From Bryum argenteum (lineage: Eukaryota > Streptophyta > Bryopsida > Bryales > Bryaceae), in NCBI GenBank assembly GCA_037043015.1, contig CM073330.1, positions 4,861,263 to 4,925,262 of the forward strand: 64,000 bases of DNA, written 5' to 3'. Under the pieces are notes generated by a model, which saw only the letters and a program-made list of their open reading frames with translations, was not told the DNA's origin and did no database searches. Shown here one piece after another: positions 58,014 to 64,000 of the stretch (position 1 is its first letter; each line of letters begins with the position of its first letter). Position numbers and translations under genes: made by a program.

Positions 58014-58529
58014 GGGCATCCTCAATGGACACGGAATACACTCCCTCCAAACCAAATTCTATCTTTTGACTGATTTAAAATTAGAAATTAAAATTACCAT
58101 CGTTAGAAGCGCATGTAAATTAACGTGAGATATTTCTCAAGAAAAAAAATGGTGAAATTGGGACGTAGGTGAAATCCCTCATTGAAAACATCACATTTTC
58201 AAATTTTAGAGGGAGTGCACCAAATTTTGCTTAAAAATGGGAAGATCCTCACACGCTCCCTCTAAATTTTAGAAATATAGAGGGAATAAGGGGGGGTCAC
58301 CTACTTTTTAAGCAAGATTTGGTGCAATCTCTCTAAATTTTGAAAATGTGGTATTTTCAATGAGGGATTTCACCTACGTCCCAATTTCACAATTTTTTTT
58401 TCTTGAGAAATATCTCACGTTTATTTACATGCGCTTCTAATGATGATAATTTTAATTTCTAATATTAAATGAGTCAAAAGATAGAATTTGGTTTAGAGGG
58501 AGTGTATTCCGTGTCCATTGAGGATGCTC
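58014..58529. mobile_element. Tourist-like (PIF/Harbinger-type) MITE with very long inverted repeats
   Basis: Ends GGGCATCCTCAATGGACACG and CGTGTCCATTGAGGATGCTC are flanked by TAA on both sides (58011-58013, 58530-58532). The inverted arms extend over about 215 bp each (AGATAGAATTTGGTTT, GAAATATCTCACGTT, TGAGGGATTTCACCTACGTC), leaving a small central loop. 3-bp TWA duplications and GAGCATC-type ends are typical of Tourist MITEs. Transcripts would fold into a long hairpin. Confidence 0.9.
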
Positions 58530-59398
58530 TAACTCCCTTAATTATTATTATTTGTTGCATAGTGTACCTACGTTCTTTGGTTAACTTGTTCTTTCATTTA
58601 TCACCTTGGAAAATGAGCAGTCAGTAAGCAATTACTCTAAACCAGCACAAACCTGTTCACAAAACGAAGCATTTCAAAGCACCCACTGGCCATGATGAAT
58701 GGATGTAGGAAGCTTAGTGGATGGATGAGGACGCAGCTGAATTAGGTCTAACAAGGAGCCCAGAAATGTATAAATTGTCAAGGAGAACTGAGGCACAGCA
58801 TTGCTCTTATTCTATCAGTCCAACCCCGACCTGAAGTGCGATCCGCACTCGAACATCCACACGAAGGTATGATACACAAGCTCAGTCGTGTTTAATCTCT
58901 TGCACAACCTGATTGCACCTCCACACCATCCTTGAATTATCTCTCTTCAATAGAGTTCTCACAAGGTAATTGTTGCTCGAGGTTGGAATGAAACTGGTAT
59001 CCGCACGATAGAGGGCTTAGTCCACTGAACGCATAGATCTGCTGCGGGTTTGCGATAATGTTGCCTTACACTGTAACATTTTGCTGAGGGTCACTGTGTT
59101 TAGGCTATGGAATACTGTCAGTAATTCATTTGCATGTGAGTGTGCTCGAGAATTTCTATGTCTGCTTCCTTGCTGGGTTTTCGTGCTTGGTGAGATTGAA
59201 ATAGTTGCGCGCAATAACACGAAATGTCGCGGACTCTCGCTTGTTGTGTGCCAATCCATACTGACGAAGGTGTATGTCGCACTCCTTTGTAATCGAATTC
59301 GAACTCTTGCATGATTGTGATTTGGAGGTGAAACTGATCATGTAGGTAGTCAAATGTATAGTTACATGTGAATTGATCTGCATAGACGATCGATCGTC
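58530..59398 (+). promoter_or_regulatory. Upstream region and inferred leader intron of early-nodulin-like 2
   Basis: 58660-58930 is collinear with 55740-56000 upstream of the first gene (TTTCAAAGCACCCA, GATGAGGA, TTGCTCTT, CGAAGGTAT). A conserved donor at 58867 and acceptor CATAG at 59385, just before ACGATCGATCGTC ATG, suggest a 5' UTR intron of about 519 bp. The ORFs here are not genes. Confidence 0.45.
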
Positions 59399-59965
59399 AT
59401 GGAGCGGATGGCAGTCGTGATCGTGTCGCTTCTCTTGCTACTTCAACTCCACGGACGATGGCTGGACGCTGCTGCCGCACCTACTAAAGGGGTGAATCAC
59501 GTCGTGGGAGAGGAATCCGGATGGCACGTAGATCATGTCGTCCACAACCCCTCTTTCTACCAAAACTGGGTCACGCACAGTAATCCCTTCCTCGTGAACG
59601 ACACTCTTGGTGCGTTAATATATACTCTCATTCATCACATGCATCTTCATCGATTTCGACTGACAGTCTAGATTATGCATACTCTCGCTCTCGCGCATTG
59701 CATGTACAATCATCGATCATGGCTAACTAGTTTGTTTGTGATCGGTACTGTAGAGTTCAAGTACACGGCGCTCGAAAGTATTGCAGTGGTGGACCGTCGC
59801 GGGTTCGTCACCTGCAACGGCAGTAATAGTGAAAATTTCTTCAGCTCTGGTCACACGGTGGTTACTCTCGACCGAGCCCGACCGATCTACTTTATCACTC
59901 TAGACCCTAGCCAATGCTCTATCGGCATGAAGATGAAGATCGTTGTCCTCGCGGGCCTCATTTGA
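59399..59965 (+). CDS. Phytocyanin / early-nodulin-like protein 2
   Basis: Two exons, 59399-59609 and 59754-59965, 140 residues, same exon phase as the first paralogue. Signal peptide VVIVSLLLLLQLHGRWLDAA then NHVVGEESGWHVDH, FYQNWV, EFKYTALESIAVVD, GFVTCNGS, SSGHTVVTLD, IYFITLDPSQCSIGMKMKI. As in its neighbour, the two structural Cys are present and all three core copper ligands are replaced (Glu/Ser region, Thr, Gln). Predicted to be secreted, non-copper early-nodulin-like. The C-terminus VVLAGLI is too short for a GPI signal. Arose by tandem duplication with the gene at 56568. Confidence 0.88.
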
Positions 59966-61060
59966 TCATTCGTGAAAGAGCTACGCAATTTCGTATAATC
60001 AGAAGGCTTCTTAGTTAGTCAATGTACAAGAAGAACAGAGATTATGCATATCAATAAAGGTCGAATATGTTGAAACTGATGCAATTGTTTGGTGCAGTTC
60101 TTGTTGTGTGTATGATCGATCGACTTGGTGATCGTGTTTCATAGAGCGTGTTTCATAGAGCAGTGGTTTAGGATCGAAATTTTACACTTCAAGAGTTTTA
60201 GTAGGATCTGTTTCGATAGAACCTGGAGTTGAGTAAATACATGTGTGAAAGGTCAATTGTCTTGGATTGATTACTGCATTTGACATATAAGTGAACTTAC
60301 CCTCAACAAAGTGATAAAAAGATCATTTGTCAGATCCTTTCAAATCTAGACAATGTCACATTCCCACTTGCATCTTTGATGGGTTTTCACTATCACCCAC
60401 TTGATGAAAGCAATTGCCAATAATTAATAGGAGCGTATATGCCTCCATATAAATCATATCTCATCTCATCTGATTTAATAATTGGTACATGTAAATCTTG
60501 AAAATCTAAATAATTGTGATAATGAATTAATGAGAGTTATACAAATTGTCTCGTTGAGACTCTAGTTTATGAAGAAAAAAGGGAGAATAAAACGTCCTAC
60601 ACCTTTAAAAAGGGGCCAAGAAGTAACCAATGATGATAAGAGTATAAGACCATAATTATCCCAAAAATTCCTAAGTATTGATCAATTCTTATCACCAAAC
60701 CACCAACCAACGCTTGTACCAAAACATCCTCCTAATATGTAATTTCTTTGTTCGGTTTCTACTAAGTTGTATCATTGATATTATATCATTTTATGAAACT
60801 CCCTCCATTACCTACTCATTCATCTTACATCATTGAATATCAGTCTACGAACAAAATCTTATCATGTAACTTACTCAACTTGCAACTGAAGCGTGCAAAC
60901 CTATCAACAATCTTCCCCCAAATCCGTGAAACAAGGACATTCGAAATGAACAGTAATGAACAGTAGATTGATCGATAACACAAACAACAAGAACTGCAGG
61001 ATGAAATAGAAGATTATATTTTCAATGCATCCAATTACATTCAAGCATTCAAGCTCACAC
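59966..61060. other. 3' UTR and spacer
   Basis: About 170 bp of 3' flank match the other two paralogues (GATTATGCATATCAAT, TGTATGATCGAT). Nothing further recognised. Confidence 0.4.
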
Positions 61061-61171
61061 GGTCACACGGTGGTTACTCTCGAGCGAGACGGACCGATCT
61101 ACTTCATCGCGGTAGACCCAGCACAATGTTGGGCTGGGATGAAGATGAGGATCCCCGTCATTGCTAGATAA
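61061..61171 (+). pseudogene. 3' remnant of a third early-nodulin-like gene
   Basis: Reads GHTVVTLERDGPIYFIAVDP, then AQCWAGMKMRIPVIAR and stop, nearly identical to the end of the gene at 56568. Exon 1 and the start of exon 2 are missing; the match begins abruptly at GGTCACACGG. The 3' flank to about 61690 continues to match 57084-57650. Confidence 0.85.
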
Positions 61172-61692
61172 TCTCGATTGATCGACCGAAGCTTTCTCCG
61201 ATTGTAGAGACAGAACTGGGCAGTTTAGTATGAATGATGAGGTTCTTTGGCACTTTTCAAAAACCCAGATTATGCATAATTTCAATGACGATTAGATACA
61301 TTGAAACTAATGCTTTGTTTGATTAGTGGTTGAGTATTGGAATACGGTCCGGAAGCTTCAGTTGCAAGTTGAGCCCGTGCTATCAGAAGGGGGGACTTTG
61401 TTCTCACTGATAAGATTCTGTTTCGAACCCAATTTATCTAACTTTGGAAATGGATGTTGACCACTCACTTGAGATGAATGAGTTAGAAATGATGTGAATT
61501 TCAGAAGATGATGTAATATATATGAATAGAGCCATTTGTAGAAATTGGAAAGAATGTAGAGGTAACCAAAACTATGAAAAAAACAAAGATTAATTCTTCC
61601 TTGTATATAAGGGGGAAGTTCTGACTTTCATCGAAAATAAGTAAAAGAAAGAGTTGCATCTCATCTCATCGTCATTATCTATATATATATAT
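61172..61692 (+). repeat. Duplicated 3' flank of the early-nodulin-like genes
   Basis: Collinear with 57084-57650 (CTCGATTGATCGACCGAAGC, GTTTGATTAGTGGTTGAGTA, GATGATGTAATATMTAT, AGTTYTGACTTTCATCGAAA). Confidence 0.85.
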
Positions 61693-64000
61693 AAAAGAAC
61701 ACGATTACCTGCTGGCGATCCTTTGCAGGTTGCCCGACCTGATGCAGCCGGTTTTCTCTATTTGCCCTTGGTGATCCTTACCGGTAGTAGGGTGGTTTGC
61801 CCATGAGAGTATACACGGTATGAAGAGTTTTAAAGATTTTGAAGGATTTCCGTAGGTGGTACTTGATTGTTATTAAGAATTTATTAAATCTCATTAACAT
61901 AACAAGAGTCGAAGGGACAAGGAATGTGGAACATGTAAAATGGAGCGAAGTAAGCTAGGAGTAAAGAGGAGATCAACGGAACATGGAACAAGAACTAGGA
62001 ATTGGGCCATTAGGTGCAAAACGGGGTCTGGAAAAGGCCGTGTAAGCGGCACGTGAGAGAAAAAAACGAGCGCTGCCCGCGTGCTTTTTGACATGGCACC
62101 GCACATGCCACCGTGGTGCCAGCAACCGCCACGGGGGCTCGAACCAATAACCTCCCCACGAGGCGTGTGGAGGGCACATCTACAGTGCCGGGCTGACAGC
62201 GGACTGGCGGAGCAAGGACCGGATCCCGAGCCGGCCTGCTCATGTCAGCAAAGTTTCTGCCAGCACTTTGAACGAGGAAATTATGAGTCCGACCACCTAC
62301 CTACTCCACCGACGATGAGTGAGTGCCGAAGTTTTTGAAATTCGTAGGGAGAGTGAGTGCAGCCAGCAGGTGTTCGGCGCTACGGGAGAAGCGACGCACT
62401 TGGGAAATTGGTTGCAGCCAGCGGGAGTTGGGGCTGAGAGGATTCCAGCTGATTTGGGAGAGTGGGTGCGGGTTAGTGTGAAGGGAGAAACACGTGATTG
62501 TGGAAATTCGGTGCCGGCAACAAGAGTTGGCACTTGCTGGGAGTTGACCAGGTGATTTGGGGTTGTGGGTGTTGTTCATGTAGCAAATTGTGCTCGAGTA
62601 GTTACTTGCTGAATCAAGGTGGAAGTGCGGCTTTCTTCGCTGTCAACTCAATGTGCCGTTTGCTGCCAGCGAGCTACAAAACTAGGTAACTTTTTTTTCA
62701 TATCGATCAATTCCCTGTCTTGACATGATCCAAGCTTTTCTGCCTCCTGGGGGCAACGTTGTGACTAGGCATGAATTCCTCAAACTTCATCTCTAAATAC
62801 GAACTCAGGATTTTGCTCTCCTCAAGTGCTCAAACTATGCAAATTTGATTTTATTTGTCTTTGGCGAAATGTTCCTCGCCTTGGTTGGTACGAAAGGGAG
62901 ATGTTATAGTTCATTTCTGTGTCTCCCAATACCTTGGGGTTTATGGAAGCATGGCTAGACGGCCAAAATTGATAGTTCAGAGCGTAATTTTGCACAACCA
63001 TCAAGATGTCCATGGCAATTGGATCCCAATGAGGCTGAACCGGGATTCGTGGGTTCTGCTGCAACCAAAGTCGGAAGGGCCTTGGGGTAGAGAGGCAAGG
63101 CGGCATGGTGGAGATAATTTTCGAGGGGCCTTCAAGGCTCAGATCGTGGATTTCTCATGGACACCTGGTGTGCGTGGAGCAAGCAACCTAGATAAGGTGC
63201 TTGTGCGGCATGCGTATCAGCCTCGCCAATTAAGCTTGGATCCCGCTGTGGCAGTAAGTAGGCAATGCACGGCAATGTATCCTCAATGTCCCTATTATGG
63301 TCGAGCCTTTCTCTGCTGCCAGCAAGGTCGTCTCTCACCTTGCCGAGTTCTTCTTCTAAATGTCGGCACTGCATTTCCATCTCACGCCGTGTAGGTCCTC
63401 CTCCATCAACGAGACCCAATCTGCGTGCATATCCATACAGACCTTGCTCTCCATGACATATGAATTCCAGGCAATGTCGAAGAGTTTTGAATGGAGGTGG
63501 CCTCCCTGTTCCTGGATCAACCGGGTAAATGCTGCCATCGATCCACAAATCAATGTTTGTATCCCCGTGCGCCTCCGTCCCGAAATGTTGATGGGCGGGG
63601 TTGCTCGGATCTCATTGAACCTCTTCTAACAAGTGGTGCGTAGCGTGCATCAAACAAAACGAGGAACGGTAGCTTGAAGACTCGCCACTCGTCTTTGCCA
63701 TCGTGAGTCCAATTCCAAGTAGTGCTTCAAGCTCTCAATGCCCCGGGTCGGCCTGGAAGTATGTAGATAAACGTTTTTCAAATTGCCAAATACCCAAAAT
63801 TGCAGAGTTCACAACAACCAAACTCTATACCATAGCCACTCAAGGAAATTGCAGGATCAAATGAATAGCATGCAATGTACAAATGCACGACCCAAACTTG
63901 TCATAGAGAAATCGACACTTACACAACCTCTTCAGTCCACGGCAGTAGGTGTTGCAAGAACACCCTTCGAATGCTTGCTGCTCAAATTTGTGATCACGCG
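61693..64000. other. Unrecognised GC-richer region to the window end
   Basis: Composition at 61730-63750 is gene-like, but no family is recognised. The 138-codon minus ORF (63132-63548) contains a coiled-coil-like EMQCRHLEEELGKVRDDLAG; adjoining minus frames (63356-63553 and beyond 63600) continue in other registers, so a frameshifted or multi-exon gene or retroelement gag is possible. The plus ORF 62855-63394 overlaps it antisense. No exon chain could be defended. Confidence 0.3.

Noticed and set aside
62130..62175. tRNA gene or SINE head on the minus strand
   Set aside because: GGTTATTGGTTCGAGCCCC resembles a B box, but no A box at the right distance and no cloverleaf could be drawn.

Overview
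The window looks like nuclear DNA of a land plant, most likely a seed-free one; a lycophyte such as Selaginella is my best guess, from gene style only. Genes have several short introns with GT-AG borders and GC-rich exons, set in AT-rich intergenic DNA. The protein families are plant ones: POLLENLESS3/TDM1-type TPR protein, U-box/ARM E3 ligase, phytocyanin-like proteins and a CDKD-type kinase. There are no bacterial operons, CRISPR arrays or rRNA genes.

Layout. 1-897: first two exons of an SCP2 sterol-carrier gene (-), running off the left edge. 3.9-6.9 kb: CDKD-like kinase pseudogene A (-), split by a 928-bp TTAA-flanked transposon. 9.76-12.36 kb: five-exon TDM1/POLLENLESS3-like gene (+). 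15.76-17.88 kb: single-exon U-box/armadillo E3 ligase (-). 18-32 kb: a transposon-rich desert with SINEs, TTAA elements and MITEs. 32.9-34.5 kb: kinase pseudogene B (-). 38.09-41.19 kb: complete 11-exon delta-COP gene (+). 42.4-44.84 kb: three-exon gene for a possible FANCB/FAAP100-like protein (+). 45.36-46.87 kb and 51.78-53.48 kb: kinase pseudogenes C and D (+). 55.8-61.2 kb: a tandem trio of phytocyanin/early-nodulin-like genes, two intact and one a 3' remnant. 61.2-64 kb: nothing firmly recognised.

The intact genes are unrelated housekeeping or developmental genes. They cover lipid transfer, meiotic or cell-cycle control, ubiquitination, COPI traffic, possible DNA repair and the cell surface, with no sign of a common pathway.

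The most striking content is the mobile and duplicated DNA. Four diverged copies of a CDK7/CDKD-like kinase (A and C one pair, B and D another, each pair in inverted orientation) keep a shared six-exon structure and a shared promoter motif, yet every copy is broken, mostly by different lesions. Around and inside them are (i) at least eight non-autonomous elements with TTAA target duplications and CCCYTAAA termini, including two 928-bp copies; (ii) a tRNA-derived SINE family with a CTAT-repeat tail, eight copies, each with identifiable target-site duplications; (iii) a MITE pair with 4-bp duplications; and (iv) a Tourist-like long-TIR element. Paralogous kinase DNA supplies empty sites that confirm some of these insertions.
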